In this document: positions 33,936 through 43,189 of the stretch, in pieces
Layout of the letters: every line of letters starts with the position of its first letter
Numbering within the stretch: the stretch's first letter is position 1
NCBI GenBank assembly: GCA_017516885.1
Contig: JAFXAR010000030.1
Location: forward strand, 1-63,914
Origin: Bacteroidaceae bacterium
Lineage (GTDB): Bacteria; Bacteroidota; Bacteroidia; Bacteroidales; Bacteroidaceae
Direction: 5' to 3'
DNA length: 63,914 bases
Position numbers and translations under genes: made by a program
The notes under the pieces: model-generated
Databases searched by the model: none
The model's input: only the letters and a program-made list of their open reading frames with translations
Told to the model about the DNA's origin: nothing

Positions 33936-36368
33936 ATGCAGGAAAATGACAATTTGAAGGCTACAGCTGTTGAGGAAGAGGGTTTCAGTGTCAAAAAGAT
34001 GCTTTCGTATCTCTTGGGGCATTGGAAAATGTTTCTCTTTTCAATTATAGTATGTGTTGCAGTTGCTGTGGTGTATTTACGCTATGCAGTGCCGCAGTAT
34101 CAGGTGGCATCTACAATACTTCTCCAGGATAGCGAGAAGGGTTCTGTGTCATCTTCGGCCGATATGCTTGCTGACTTTGGTTTTCAGGCGCAGAATACCA
34201 ATGTTGAGAATGAGATTGAGGTAATTAAGTCAATGGCGGTCATAAGCGAGGCGGTATTCCAGTCGGAACTTTATACAGCATATTTGATTCCCGGGATAAC
34301 GGACCAGCCAATATACAAGTCGGAATCTCCGGTAAAGGTGGTTTTTTCGCCCGACAGTAATGGCAGGACTGTGAAAGACAGTATTGCAAATCTCCAAGAC
34401 CCGCTTTACATAAAGTTCGCTTTTGATGGCAATAATGGTGTAAAGGCGGCCTATAGCTGCGAGAGCGTTGAGGAACTCTCTTCTGTGGAGAATGCCAAGG
34501 AGATAACATCGTTCCCTGATACATTAAAGACACCGTTGGGTACAGTTGTAGTTAACAAGAACATGGAACTGGAAGAGGCTGTGGGCGAACTGCTTGTTGT
34601 TGTCACTCCATTAGAGGGTGTTGCCCGCAGTTATAAATCGGCATTGTCTCTTGCTCCTGTTTCAAAGACCTCTTCGGCTGTCGTTATGACAATGAATACG
34701 CCTGTTCCTGATGAAGGCGTTGATTTCTTGAATTCGGTAATCAGCAGTTATAACATGGTTACCAATGAGAAGAAGCGCCAGGTTGCACGCCAGACCGAAG
34801 AGTTTATTATTGAAAGGATTGATTCTTTGAGTGTGGAACTTCAGAAGATGGAGACACGTCTTGCCGATTACAAGAAGAAGAACCAGCTTGTCGACCCAAA
34901 GATTCATGCTCCTCAGGTGAGCCAGGATAAAGCTCTGCGTACCAAGCAGCTTGAAGAGATTGACCTTAAGCTTAAATCTTCTAAGGCTCTGAGGGATTTT
35001 GTCGGCAATTCAAAGAATGACAAAAAAGTTGTGCCTTCTACATTTGGACTTGATGTAGACCAATCTCTGGTTTCCCTTATAAATAATTATAATAAGGAGG
35101 TGCTTGAGTATAATGCACTGGTTCTGTCTGTGACTTCGGATAACCCAAAGCTTAAGGTGGCAGAAACAAGAGTTGAGCAGATGCAGCAAGACTTGCGCAA
35201 GGCAATAGTCTCTTTTGATGATGCATTGCAGATTCAGCGTGAGGCGGTGAAGGCATTGCTTGACAGTTATACAACACGTTACGAACAGTCTCCTGATATT
35301 GAACGTGAGCTTGTGACGCTTGAGCGTGAGTCAAAAATCAAGGCCGACTTGTATGTGATGCTTCTTCAAAAGTATGAGGAGAATGCGCTGAGCCTTGCCA
35401 TTACTACAAGCAATCTTGATTGCATTGACAATCCGATATGTGTAGGCAAGGTTGCTCCTAAAGGCAAGATGATTCTTCTTGTTGCGCTCTTTATAGGATT
35501 GCTTATTCCTTCGCTGATTATCTATATACGCGAGTCAATGCGTACAGAGTTGACGCCTAATGATGATATTTCAGTCCTCACTCCGCTTCCATGCGTAGGT
35601 ACAATTCCTGTTTCGCGTTCTGTAAAGAGCAAGAGAACGTCTATTGTAGTAAGAAGCAACAAGAATGATATTATGGTGGAGGCTTTCCGTACTTTGCGTA
35701 CAAACTTGCAGTTTGTGATGAAGAAATCTTCGGGCAAAGTCATTATGTTCACCTCTACAACGTCGGGTGAAGGAAAGACTTTTGTTGCGTCAAACCTTGC
35801 CGTAAGTGCTGCAATACTTGGAAAGAAGGTTCTTCTGATGGGTATGGATATTCGCCGCCCCCGTCTGGCTGAGGTGTTCGGCTTTGAACCTTCTCTGGAG
35901 GGTATTACAAGCTATTTGGCAGCGGATGAAAAGTTTACAAATATTCTTGATGAGCACATTATTCCTTCGGGAATAGACGCGAACCTAGACCTTTTGCCGG
36001 CAGGTGTAGTGCCTCCGAACCCGGCTGAATTGCTTTCACGTCATAACCTTGAAAAGGCGATTGAGCATTTGTGCCAGAAGTATGATTATATTGTGATGGA
36101 TACAGCTCCAGTGGGGCTTGTCACTGACTCAATGATAATTAGCAGAGTGGTGGATTCTGTTGTCTATGTGGCTCGCTATGACTATACACAGAAGGCTGAT
36201 ATTAAGTATCTCAATTCGCTTGTTACAGAGGGTAAGCTTGCGAATGTTTCAGTAGTGCTTAATGGCGAGGATACTAAGAAAAAGATGTATGGTTATGTAC
36301 GTTCCCGTCGTGGCAGCAATGCTTATGTAGGTTATGGTTATGTAGATAACGATAATAAGAAAAAGTGA
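33936..36368 (+). CDS. Wzc-like polysaccharide co-polymerase with BY-kinase domain
   Basis: 810 residues. An N-terminal Wzz domain begins with TM1 (MFLFSIIVCVAVAVVYLRYA). A long periplasmic coiled coil (about 270-480) and TM2 (MILLVALFIGLLIPSLIIYI) follow, then the cytoplasmic BY-kinase: Walker A TSGEGKT (about residue 610), Walker A' LLMGMDIRRPRL, Walker B YIVMDTAPVGLVTD. The C-terminal tail is Tyr-rich (MYGYVRSRR...YVGYGYV) and is the expected autophosphorylation cluster. It controls EPS chain length and export with the Wza partner. No glycosyltransferases or flippase follow, so the biosynthetic locus lies elsewhere. Confidence 0.93.
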   Translation: MQENDNLKATAVEEEGFSVKKMLSYLLGHWKMFLFSIIVCVAVAVVYLRYAVPQYQVASTILLQDSEKGSVSSSADMLADFGFQAQNTNVENEIEVIKSMAVISEAVFQSELYTAYLIPGITDQPIYKSESPVKVVFSPDSNGRTVKDSIANLQDPLYIKFAFDGNNGVKAAYSCESVEELSSVENAKEITSFPDTLKTPLGTVVVNKNMELEEAVGELLVVVTPLEGVARSYKSALSLAPVSKTSSAVVMTMNTPVPDEGVDFLNSVISSYNMVTNEKKRQVARQTEEFIIERIDSLSVELQKMETRLADYKKKNQLVDPKIHAPQVSQDKALRTKQLEEIDLKLKSSKALRDFVGNSKNDKKVVPSTFGLDVDQSLVSLINNYNKEVLEYNALVLSVTSDNPKLKVAETRVEQMQQDLRKAIVSFDDALQIQREAVKALLDSYTTRYEQSPDIERELVTLERESKIKADLYVMLLQKYEENALSLAITTSNLDCIDNPICVGKVAPKGKMILLVALFIGLLIPSLIIYIRESMRTELTPNDDISVLTPLPCVGTIPVSRSVKSKRTSIVVRSNKNDIMVEAFRTLRTNLQFVMKKSSGKVIMFTSTTSGEGKTFVASNLAVSAAILGKKVLLMGMDIRRPRLAEVFGFEPSLEGITSYLAADEKFTNILDEHIIPSGIDANLDLLPAGVVPPNPAELLSRHNLEKAIEHLCQKYDYIVMDTAPVGLVTDSMIISRVVDSVVYVARYDYTQKADIKYLNSLVTEGKLANVSVVLNGEDTKKKMYGYVRSRRGSNAYVGYGYVDNDNKKK

Positions 36369-36394
36369 TAGGCAGAAAGTGATAAACGCTTTTC

Positions 36395-36442
36395 CATAAA
36401 TAGAAATCGGCAAGCAACGTTGCTTGCCGATTTCTATTTATG
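36395..36442 (+). terminator. Terminator: perfect 48-nt palindrome
   Basis: 24-bp perfect arms centred on CAACGTTG, 26 bp after the wzc stop codon. Confidence 0.85.
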
Positions 36443-36548
36443 ATTTTCGCTTTGCGGGTTATTGAGGGATAAATTAAGAAATTAAGAAAGAAATGTAATT
36501 GTTACGAAAAAATGCTTTCAAAAGGTTGCCGTGTTCAAAAAAATGATG

Positions 36549-36556
36549 TAAATTTG
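36549..36556 (+). promoter_or_regulatory. Bacteroidota -7 box (TAAATTTG) for serine palmitoyltransferase
   Basis: A TAnnTTTG match 50 bp upstream of the ATG at 36606. Confidence 0.6.
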
Positions 36557-36605
36557 CACCCCGTAAGAAGATGTATCTCTTTTTTAGGCAAGAATATATA
36601 CAAGT

Positions 36606-37793
36606 ATGAGTTTGTTAAAGGAAAAATACGCTAAATATGATTTGCCGCAGCGTTTTATGGCAATGGGTGTCTATCCATATTTCCGCTGTATTGAAAGCGA
36701 GCAGGACACAGAGGTTCTGATGAGCGGTAAGAAAGTGCTGATGTTTGGCTCAAACTCTTACATGGGCCTTACCAACCATCCAAGAATAAAAGAGGCTGCC
36801 ATTGCTGCAACACGCAAGTATGGAACAGGATGTGCCGGTTCTCGTTTCTTGAATGGAACTGTGGACATTCACCTTCAGCTGGAGAACGAACTTGCCCAGT
36901 TTGTTGGCAAGGACGAGGCCTTGGTCTATTCTACCGGTTTTCAGGTGAATCTCGGAGTTCTCTCATGTATAACAGGACGTAAAGATACCATTATATGTGA
37001 CGAACTTGACCATGCTTCAATAGTTGACGGCCGCAGGCTTTCATTCTCTACAGTACGCAAGTTCCGTCATAATGATATGGAAGGGCTTGAGAGAGAGCTT
37101 CAGGCTTGTGACCCGGCAACGATTAAGATGATTGTAGTTGACGGAGTGTTCAGCATGGAGGGCGACATTGCAAATCTTCCCGAAATTGTACGCTTGAAGA
37201 AAAAGTATAATGCAAGCATTTTCGTTGACGAGGCTCATGGCCTTGGTGTTCTTGGCAATCAGGGACGCGGTACAGCAAACCACTTTGGATTGACCGATGA
37301 CGTTGATTTGCTTATGGGCACATTCAGCAAGTCTTTGGCAACAATTGGAGGCTTTGTTGCAGGTGACAAGGAAGTTATAAACTACATACGTCACAATTCG
37401 CGCTCTTATATATTCAGTGCAAGCAATACTCCTGCTGCAACCGCAGCGGCGCTTGAGGCGTTGCACATTATCCAGGAGGAGCCTGAGCGTTTGGAGAACT
37501 TGTGGAAGATTACAAACTACACATTGAAGAACTTCCGCGAAATTGGATTTGAAATAGGAAATACATCAACGCCTATTATTCCAATCTACATCCGCGACAC
37601 AGACAAGACATTCCTTGTGACAAAGATGCTTTGGGAAGCTGGTGTATTTGTCAATCCGGTAGTTCCGCCGGCATGCTCGCCGCAGGATACGCTTATACGC
37701 TTCTCGCTTATGGCGACACACACCAAAGAGCAGGTTGACAGAGCGATAGAGGCTATGGTGCCAATCTTCAAGCAGTTGGAGATTATTAAGTAA
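36606..37793 (+). CDS. spt: Serine palmitoyltransferase (alpha-oxoamine synthase family)
   Basis: 395 residues. A PLP-dependent alpha-oxoamine synthase: MFGSNSYMGLTNHPRI, GTGCAGSRFLNGT, DELDHASIVDGRRLS, VDEAHGLGVLG, and GTFSKSLATIGGF with the PLP lysine near residue 242. The N-terminus (LLKEKYAKYDLPQRFMAMGVYPYFR) matches the Bacteroides SPT type (as BT_0870) better than 2-amino-3-ketobutyrate CoA ligase or BioF. It condenses serine with a fatty acyl-CoA/ACP, the first step of bacterial sphingolipid synthesis. Glycine C-acetyltransferase is the alternative call. Confidence 0.86.
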   Translation: MSLLKEKYAKYDLPQRFMAMGVYPYFRCIESEQDTEVLMSGKKVLMFGSNSYMGLTNHPRIKEAAIAATRKYGTGCAGSRFLNGTVDIHLQLENELAQFVGKDEALVYSTGFQVNLGVLSCITGRKDTIICDELDHASIVDGRRLSFSTVRKFRHNDMEGLERELQACDPATIKMIVVDGVFSMEGDIANLPEIVRLKKKYNASIFVDEAHGLGVLGNQGRGTANHFGLTDDVDLLMGTFSKSLATIGGFVAGDKEVINYIRHNSRSYIFSASNTPAATAAALEALHIIQEEPERLENLWKITNYTLKNFREIGFEIGNTSTPIIPIYIRDTDKTFLVTKMLWEAGVFVNPVVPPACSPQDTLIRFSLMATHTKEQVDRAIEAMVPIFKQLEIIK

Positions 37794-37837
37794 AAAAAGG
37801 TTTTGTAACCGGTAAAAAGTTTGAAAATAAAAGTTTT

Positions 37838-37910
37838 CGGGGTGTAGCGCAGTTGGTAGCGCATCTGGTTTGGGACCAGGGGGTCGCAGGTTCGAATCCT
37901 GTCACCCCGA
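37838..37910 (+). tRNA. tRNA-Pro (anticodon TGG), copy 1
   Basis: 73 nt. Acceptor stem CGGGGTG/CACCCCG, D-arm GCGC/GCGC, anticodon stem TCTGG/CCAGG with loop TTTGGGA (anticodon TGG), T-arm GCAGG TTCGAAT CCTGT. CCA is not encoded. A 45-bp gap separates it from spt. Confidence 0.97.
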
Positions 37911-37971
37911 CAGCTTTAAAGAGAGTGTCATTGAGTGACGGACATGGCACTTGTTGATAATAACCGTTATT

Positions 37972-38044
37972 CGGGGTGTAGCGCAGTTGGTAGCGCATCT
38001 GGTTTGGGACCAGGGGGTCGCAGGTTCGAATCCTGTCACCCCGA
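37972..38044 (+). tRNA. tRNA-Pro (anticodon TGG), copy 2
   Basis: Identical over all 73 nt to the copy at 37838-37910, separated by a 61-bp spacer. A terminator follows immediately. Confidence 0.97.
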
Positions 38045-38083
38045 CAAAAAATCTCTCAATTTATAAATTGAGAGATTTTTTTG
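38044..38083 (+). terminator. Terminator of the tRNA-Pro pair
   Basis: Stem ACAAAAAATCTCTCAATTT / AAATTGAGAGATTTTTTTGT with TATA at the apex, starting at the discriminator base of the second tRNA. Confidence 0.85.
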
Positions 38084-38217
38084 TGTATAGGATGTTTTCA
38101 CATAGGACGCTGATTGTGATAGAAATCAGCAGGGTGGGCAGGGTGGACAAAAAGTAGAATAAACCCTTTTGTGCTATTTGCCGATGGGAGTTTAGGCTTT
38201 GTAGAGGCTCGCAACTT

Positions 38218-38637
38218 CTATAATTCGTCAAAGTCGAACTCTTCAAAGTCCAAGTCATAGCTCTCCTCTACAAACTGGTCGAGGTCGCGGCGTTCCTTCT
38301 TGGTGGGGCGTCCTGTTCCGCGGGCGCGGTCGGTGAAACCGCTTATCTTGCTCATTTCAAGTATTTCGTACTGTTCCTTTGGAGTTACATTTTCCATTAG
38401 TTCGGGCACGAGTTTCGCCCCTACGCGGTTTTCGGCGCATTTGAGCACTTTGAACGAGTAGGTTATGGGCGATTTCTTTACGTTTACAATATCGCCCACG
38501 CGTATGTTGTGCGCAGGCTTTGCTGTGCGGCAGCCTATGCTAATATGGCCCTTCTTGCATGCCTCGGCAGCAATGCTGCGTGTTTTGTATATGCGCACTG
38601 CCCAAAGCCATTTGTCTATGCGTGCCTGTTCGCTCAT
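38218..38637 (-). CDS. hslR: S4-domain RNA-binding heat-shock protein (Hsp15 family)
   Basis: 139 residues. An N-terminal S4 domain ([37 protein letters not shown]) is followed by a basic linker and an acidic tail ([12 protein letters not shown]). In E. coli Hsp15 binds free 50S subunits carrying nascent chains and helps recycle stalled ribosomes. The start overlaps the pth stop by 4 bp (ATGA), so translation is coupled in an L25-pth-hslR operon devoted to ribosome and tRNA quality control. Confidence 0.9.
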   Translation of the reverse strand: MSEQARIDKWLWAVRIYKTRSIAAEACKKGHISIGCRTAKPAHNIRVGDIVNVKKSPITYSFKVLKCAENRVGAKLVPELMENVTPKEQYEILEMSKISGFTDRARGTGRPTKKERRDLDQFVEESYDLDFEEFDFDEL

Positions 38638-39227
38638 TGTTCCTGTGCCGGTTTGTTGCCGTTTCCTTTTTTGTTGAATTGGTTCATGGTGCGTGCGAGA
38701 CCTGCAAAGCAGAAACTCTTAATGATTTCAGTAGTTGTCTCTAACTGGGCATCTACAGTTTTCTGCTCCTCGCTGTCGAACGCGCCTAGAACGAAGTTTA
38801 CTTGATGTCCCTTTCCAAAGTCGTTTCCTATTCCAAAGCGCAAGCGTGCATAATTGGTTGTGCCTAACGTGGCGGCGATGTGCTTGAGGCCATTGTGCCC
38901 TCCGTCGCTTCCTTGTCCTTTGAGACGAAGTGCTCCTACGGGCAGTGCAAGGTCGTCCACAATTACCAGTATGTTTTCAAGGGGTATTTTCTCCTGCTGC
39001 ATCCAGTAGCGTACGGCGTTGCCGCTGAGGTTCATGTAGGTGGATGGCTTGAGGAGTGTGAGCTTGCGGCCGCGTACCGAGGTTTCGGCAACAAAACCGT
39101 AACGCTTGTCCTGAAAAGAAGTATTGGATGCCTTTGCAAAGGCATCCAATACTGTAAAACCGATATTGTGGCGGGTTCCTTCGTACTCAGAGCCGATGTT
39201 GCCCAATCCTACAATAAGATATTTCAT
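38634..39227 (-). CDS. pth: Peptidyl-tRNA hydrolase
   Basis: 197 residues from the ATG at 39225-39227 ([24 protein letters not shown]). The longer upstream frame runs into rplY and is rejected. The catalytic His is in TRHN; conserved segments are [12 protein letters not shown] and GGHNGLKHI. It cleaves peptidyl-tRNA released from stalled ribosomes. It lies 16 bp after rplY, a frequent pairing in bacteria. The Lys/Asn-rich tail ([14 protein letters not shown]) is slightly longer than usual. Confidence 0.96.
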   Translation of the reverse strand: MKYLIVGLGNIGSEYEGTRHNIGFTVLDAFAKASNTSFQDKRYGFVAETSVRGRKLTLLKPSTYMNLSGNAVRYWMQQEKIPLENILVIVDDLALPVGALRLKGQGSDGGHNGLKHIAATLGTTNYARLRFGIGNDFGKGHQVNFVLGAFDSEEQKTVDAQLETTTEIIKSFCFAGLARTMNQFNKKGNGNKPAQEQ

Positions 39228-39243
39228 TGCGTCAGTATAAAAA

Positions 39244-39840
39244 TTACTTCTTAGCTGCTGCCGCTGCTGCTGCAGATGCGCGTGTTGTCTTAACTGAAGC
39301 AACGAGAGACTCCTTAACTGTTACGAGCTCAAGACCCTCGTAAGAGAGGTCGCCTACCTTGATTGACTTGCCAAGGCCGAGTGAAGTAACGTCAACTGTA
39401 AGAATCTCGGGGATTGCTGTGTAGATAGCCTTTACCTTGAGGTAGCGCTGAATCTGAACGAGCTTACCGCCGGCGCGTACACCGTCTGCAAGACCTTCGA
39501 GCTTTACAGGAACTGCCATAACGATTGGCTTCTCCTCTGTTACCTGATAGAAGTCTACATGAAGGATTGTGTCCTTTACAGGGTGGAACTGGATGTCCTT
39601 CATCACTGCCTTTACTTCCTTGCCGTCGATAGTGAGGTCTACAACGTGGATGTCTGGTGTGTAAACCAGCTTGCGGAGACCCTCAACCGGTACGCTGAAT
39701 GTCTTTGTCAGGGGATTGCCGTTTTCGTCTTTCTCAACTCCGTAAATACAGCAGGGTACGAGACCTGCCTTGCGCAATGCGTTGGTGGCCTTCTTGCCAA
39801 CCTCGGTTCTGCTTGAACCTGAAATGCTGATTGATTTCAT
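39244..39840 (-). CDS. rplY: Ribosomal protein L25 (general stress protein Ctc/TL5 form)
   Basis: 198 residues. The N-terminal L25 domain is [33 protein letters not shown]; the C-terminal TL5/Ctc beta domain contains [34 protein letters not shown]. The tail is an Ala/Lys repeat ([10 protein letters not shown]). It binds 5S rRNA in the 50S central protuberance. A minus-strand TATCTTTG box at 39920-39927 is a clear promoter with an ~75-bp leader. Confidence 0.96.
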   Translation of the reverse strand: MKSISISGSSRTEVGKKATNALRKAGLVPCCIYGVEKDENGNPLTKTFSVPVEGLRKLVYTPDIHVVDLTIDGKEVKAVMKDIQFHPVKDTILHVDFYQVTEEKPIVMAVPVKLEGLADGVRAGGKLVQIQRYLKVKAIYTAIPEILTVDVTSLGLGKSIKVGDLSYEGLELVTVKESLVASVKTTRASAAAAAAAKK

Positions 39841-40158
39841 AGTTTAATGTGTTACTCTAAATTAAGATTAAAATTACTTGCTTAATTCGCCATCACACGA
39901 TGTCTCTGTAAAGCGAGCGCAAAGATACGCTTTTTTAATGTCATAAACAAGTTTTCGGGTGGTTATTTGGGTTATTTGGGCTATTTGGATGTTTTGGATG
40001 TGCCAGTTTGATTGCCTGGTTGATTTTGCCTTTCTCTTTGGCCGGTTCTGTTATAGCCGGGTGCCTTTTATAACAGACAGCCTCCACAATCAAGCGGAGG
40101 CTGTCTGTTATTTTTTTGAACCATTCTTGGTTATTGGAATTTAAGGCCTTTCAGCTTC
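39841..40158. other. Intergenic region with 9-bp tandem repeat and orphan terminator
   Basis: 318 bp without a gene. The minus-strand rplY promoter (TATCTTTG complement at 39920-39927) is followed on the + strand by about four imperfect 9-bp repeats of GGTTATTTG (39959-39998). A strong hairpin lies at 40070-40111 (16-bp arms ATAACAGACAGCCTCC / GGAGGCTGTCTGTTAT, 10-nt loop) with a + strand T run. No + strand gene ends here. Confidence 0.65.
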
Positions 40159-40515
40159 TTAAAATTCAATGTCGATGTTTGTGTCGTTTTCTTGTGACGG
40201 CGCTTCGTTTTCCTGATAGCGGGGAACATATTCGCCCTGTTCTGCCACAACAAAGTCTATAGCTTCTTTCAGGCTGTTTGCGAATTTTGTAAAATCTTCG
40301 CGGTAAAGGAAAATCTTGTGCTTTTCAAAAGTTACTGTCGCGTTCTCTCCTTCTCCGTTCACAATCTTCTTGCTCTCTGTGATTGAGAGGTACATTTCAT
40401 CCTTGCGGTTTTTCTTTACGTCAATGTAGTAGATTCTTTTACCTGCTTTGATGGCTTGTGAAAATACAATCTCCTTTTCGCTTTCGTTCATTCCGCTCTT
40501 TTTGTAGTCTTCCAT
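40159..40515 (-). CDS. DUF3276 / PUR-alpha-like nucleic-acid-binding protein
   Basis: 118 residues. EKEIVFSQAIKAGKRIYYIDVKKNRKDEMYLSITESKK and HKIFLYREDFTKFANSLKEAIDFV are the PUR-repeat core of the DUF3276 family found across Bacteroidota and spirochaetes (Borrelia PUR). The fold binds single-stranded DNA/RNA; a regulatory role is plausible but unproven here. The C-terminal tail is acidic and disordered. Transcribed alone from the minus strand, with AT-rich upstream DNA (40516-40861) and no clear -7 box. Confidence 0.85.
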   Translation of the reverse strand: MEDYKKSGMNESEKEIVFSQAIKAGKRIYYIDVKKNRKDEMYLSITESKKIVNGEGENATVTFEKHKIFLYREDFTKFANSLKEAIDFVVAEQGEYVPRYQENEAPSQENDTNIDIEF

Positions 40516-40861
40516 CGTAATATGTGTTTAAATCAAACTGAAAATCTTTCCAGACTTCCTAATTCACTCTTGTCCGTGTACGTTTTTGCCGTTTTACGGA
40601 ATTCTCTCGCTCCAAATGTAAATGTTTTTGTCAGTAAATACAACTGTTTTTTGTCTTTTTTGAGTTTTTCAAGCCAAATTTTTACGTTTTTGCCTCTCTT
40701 TTGGTATATTTTTGTAGATTTTATCTACCCTGAATGTTTATGAGGCTCAATTCTTAGGCAACTATTGTTCACGAATGTGAATTTTATGTAAAAATACTCT
40801 CATTTGTTTGCTTGTGTCGCATTTTAGTGCGAAATTTGCACAGAATCAGAAAAAGCGTTTT

Positions 40862-41776
40862 ATGATTAATAGAGTTCTTATCCGTCTGAAGGTGGTGCAG
40901 ATTGTGTATGCGTATTACAAGAATAGTGGTAAAAGCATTAAGGCTGCCGAGGACGAGGTTTTTTTCAGTTTGTCAAAGGCGTATGACCTTTACAGCCACT
41001 TGTTGTTGCTGATGGTGGGAATTACTCACTACGAAGCGGACAGAATTGCATTCTTCAGTAAGAAAGGAGCGTCGGCGGATTCTCCCAACCTGAAATTCGT
41101 GAATAACCGTTTTATCGCCCAGCTTGAAAAGAATGAGCAGCTGGTGAAGTTTGCCGAAAAGAGCAAGCTTGACTGGGTTGAGAGTTCCGACTTTTTGAGG
41201 CGAATTCTCGCTGATATAACAGAGAGCGAAATATACAAGGAGTATATGGCTTCGGAAGTTTCGTCTTACGAGGAGGATAAGGAACTTTGGAGAAAACTTT
41301 ACAAGGCTTTTATTGTTGAGAATGAAGAACTGGATGCTTTGCTTGAGGAGCAGAGCCTGTACTGGAATGACGACAAGTCTATTGTGGATTCCTTTGTTCT
41401 CAAGACTATTAAGAGATTTGAGGAGAATGAGGGCGGTGAGCAGTCGCTGCTGCCAGAGTACAAGGATGTTGCCGACATGGATTTTGCAAGAAAGCTCTTC
41501 AAAAATGCTATCATAAATGCCGATGAGTACAGGGAACTGATGAGCAGCTGCTCAAAGAACTGGGATATGAAGCGTCTGGCATTTATGGATGTTGTTGTAA
41601 TGCAGACGGCGCTTGCCGAGATTCTTACATTTGGCGATATTCCGCTGTCGGTTTCACTTAATGAGTATGTTGAGATTGCAAAATATTACAGCACCGCTAA
41701 AAGTGGCTCTTTCGTGAATGGTCTGCTTGACTCAATAACAAAGAGGCTGCGCAGCGAGGGCAAGATAAATAAGTAG
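40862..41776 (+). CDS. nusB: Transcription antitermination factor NusB
   Basis: 304 residues from the ATG at 40862 (MINRVLIRLKVVQIVYAYYKN). The 18-codon extension upstream has no family match. The NusB helical domain is at the C-terminus (NWDMKRLAFMDVVVMQTALAEILTFGDIPLSVSLNEYVEIAKYYST...GSFVNGLLDSI). The N-terminal ~150 residues are the extra domain common in Bacteroidota NusB. It joins the NusE/NusA complex for rRNA antitermination. First gene of the nusB-yajC-ybbR-coaE cluster. Confidence 0.93.
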   Translation: MINRVLIRLKVVQIVYAYYKNSGKSIKAAEDEVFFSLSKAYDLYSHLLLLMVGITHYEADRIAFFSKKGASADSPNLKFVNNRFIAQLEKNEQLVKFAEKSKLDWVESSDFLRRILADITESEIYKEYMASEVSSYEEDKELWRKLYKAFIVENEELDALLEEQSLYWNDDKSIVDSFVLKTIKRFEENEGGEQSLLPEYKDVADMDFARKLFKNAIINADEYRELMSSCSKNWDMKRLAFMDVVVMQTALAEILTFGDIPLSVSLNEYVEIAKYYSTAKSGSFVNGLLDSITKRLRSEGKINK

Positions 41777-41803
41777 TTTTTTAACCTTTAAAATATAGAT
41801 ATT

Positions 41804-42112
41804 ATGGTATTTTTGAATGCAGCTCCGCAGGGTGGCGGGATGACAAGTACAATTGTGATGTTTGTGCTGATTATTGCTATCATGTACTTTATGATGATTC
41901 GCCCGCAGCGCAAGCAGCAGAAGAAGATTGAAAACTTCCGCCGTGGTCTCCAGGTAGGTCAGGAAGTTGTTACAAGCGGAGGAATATATGGCAAAATCAA
42001 GGAGATAAAGGATGGTATTGTGTCTCTTGAAATTGCTCATAATGTAGTTGTAAAAGTTGACATTTCTGTAGTATATCCCGATCCGTCAGCGGCACAGGAG
42101 CAGGGACGATAA
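41804..42112 (+). CDS. yajC: Preprotein translocase subunit YajC
   Basis: 102 residues with a single TM helix (STIVMFVLIIAIMYFMMIRP) followed by the QRKQQKKIENFRRGLQVGQEVVTSGGIYGKI signature. It associates with SecDF in the inner membrane. The 27-bp gap after nusB suggests one operon. A terminator-like hairpin (GCAAAGGC/GCCTTTGC, 42131-42170) with a T run follows, immediately before ybbR. Confidence 0.94.
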   Translation: MVFLNAAPQGGGMTSTIVMFVLIIAIMYFMMIRPQRKQQKKIENFRRGLQVGQEVVTSGGIYGKIKEIKDGIVSLEIAHNVVVKVDISVVYPDPSAAQEQGR

Positions 42113-42130
42113 GAATGTGTCTGTTATAAG

Positions 42131-42178
42131 GCAAAGGCATGATTTTGTGATTATGAATCAGCCTTTGCTGTTTTTTTC
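42131..42178 (+). terminator. Hairpin with T run between yajC and ybbR
   Basis: GCAAAGGC... / GCCTTTGC stem followed by seven Ts. The ybbR ATG (42188) is 10 bp beyond, so it could be a leaky terminator or attenuator rather than an operon end. Confidence 0.6.
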
Positions 42179-42187
42179 TTGGAAATT

Positions 42188-43189
42188 ATGTCATCTGTGA
42201 AAGGGGATAAGGGACGGAAATTCATGGTGTTCGTCTTTTTTGTTGCAGTCTCGTTCTTTATGTGGGTGCTAAAGGCGCTTAACGAAAAGTATGAGGCCCG
42301 GATTTCTATTGCCGTTACAGTTACCGGAGTGCCGAATGGCATTGAACTTGAGGAACTGGAAGAGGGGGAACTTGAGGTTATTGTGCATGACAACGGCACT
42401 AATCTTATCAAGTATCTGTTTACTGATGTGCCACCTATAAAAGTAGACTATTCTGAACTGAACGACAATAACGGCGTGCTGACAATGCCTGTTTCGGCTT
42501 TAACAAACAGGGCGTCGCTGCTTTTTGACCCTTCAGCTTCGCTGCTCCATTTTAATAAAGAGCTGCTGACAGTAAGGGTTAGGCTTGAAAAGAAAGTGCT
42601 GCCTGTTGTGGTGCTGTTTGATGCTTCCCCTGCTGAGCACTATACTGTTAAAGGCGTTAAATTTTCGCCTGAGAATGTTGAGGTTACTGCTCCGCATGCT
42701 GTGCTTAACGGTATGTCGGAGGTAAATCTTGGCAATATAAGCATTGCCGGCCTTGAGCGTGATACAGCGTTTGTAATACCTATTCCTGTAAGCGGGTACA
42801 TGAGTGTTAGCACTCCCGGCATAAAGGCAGATATTTCTGTGGAGAAACTTGTAAGTTCAAGTTTGGATGTTCCTGTAAAGTTTGTAAATTTTCCAGATGA
42901 ACTTGCGAGAGATAGCGTTATTAGCCATTATGCTGTGCCTGAATATGCTACGGTGGTGTTTGAGACACAGAAAAGTGAGATGGCCTTAGTTTCAAAAGAT
43001 GATTTTTCTGTTGAACTGGATTATAACGAACTGCTTGCTGCAAGTGACAATAAGGCAAGGCTGAAGGTTGTAAAGTGCCCGGCGTATGTTTTCAGGAAGT
43101 ATATGAATGTTGTTCCGGAATTTTTGGATGCTCTCCCTGGCGACAGGCGGAAAAATATCCTCTCCGAAGCTGTAACGCATGAAAACTAA
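42188..43189 (+). CDS. YbbR/CdaR-like domain protein
   Basis: 333 residues from the ATG at 42188 (a TTG at 42179 is an alternative). An N-terminal TM helix (KFMVFVFFVAVSFFMWVLKAL) is followed by repeated YbbR beta modules: TVTGVPNGIELEELEEG, VVVLFDASPAEHYTVKGVKFSPENVEVTAPHAVLNG. YbbR proteins in Firmicutes (CdaR) regulate the diadenylate cyclase CdaA; no cdaA is adjacent here, so that role is not shown. Exposed to the periplasm. Overlaps coaE by 11 bp. Confidence 0.85.
   Translation: MSSVKGDKGRKFMVFVFFVAVSFFMWVLKALNEKYEARISIAVTVTGVPNGIELEELEEGELEVIVHDNGTNLIKYLFTDVPPIKVDYSELNDNNGVLTMPVSALTNRASLLFDPSASLLHFNKELLTVRVRLEKKVLPVVVLFDASPAEHYTVKGVKFSPENVEVTAPHAVLNGMSEVNLGNISIAGLERDTAFVIPIPVSGYMSVSTPGIKADISVEKLVSSSLDVPVKFVNFPDELARDSVISHYAVPEYATVVFETQKSEMALVSKDDFSVELDYNELLAASDNKARLKVVKCPAYVFRKYMNVVPEFLDALPGDRRKNILSEAVTHEN

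Noticed and set aside
36606-37793. Glycine C-acetyltransferase (kbl) or biotin synthesis bioF
   Set aside because: No tdh or bio genes adjoin it, and the N-terminal sequence fits the Bacteroides serine palmitoyltransferase type better; kept as an alternative only.
37838-38044. Tandem tRNA genes as an integrated-element attachment site
   Set aside because: Flanking genes are housekeeping, no integrase is present and the tRNA copies are complete rather than a truncated att duplicate.
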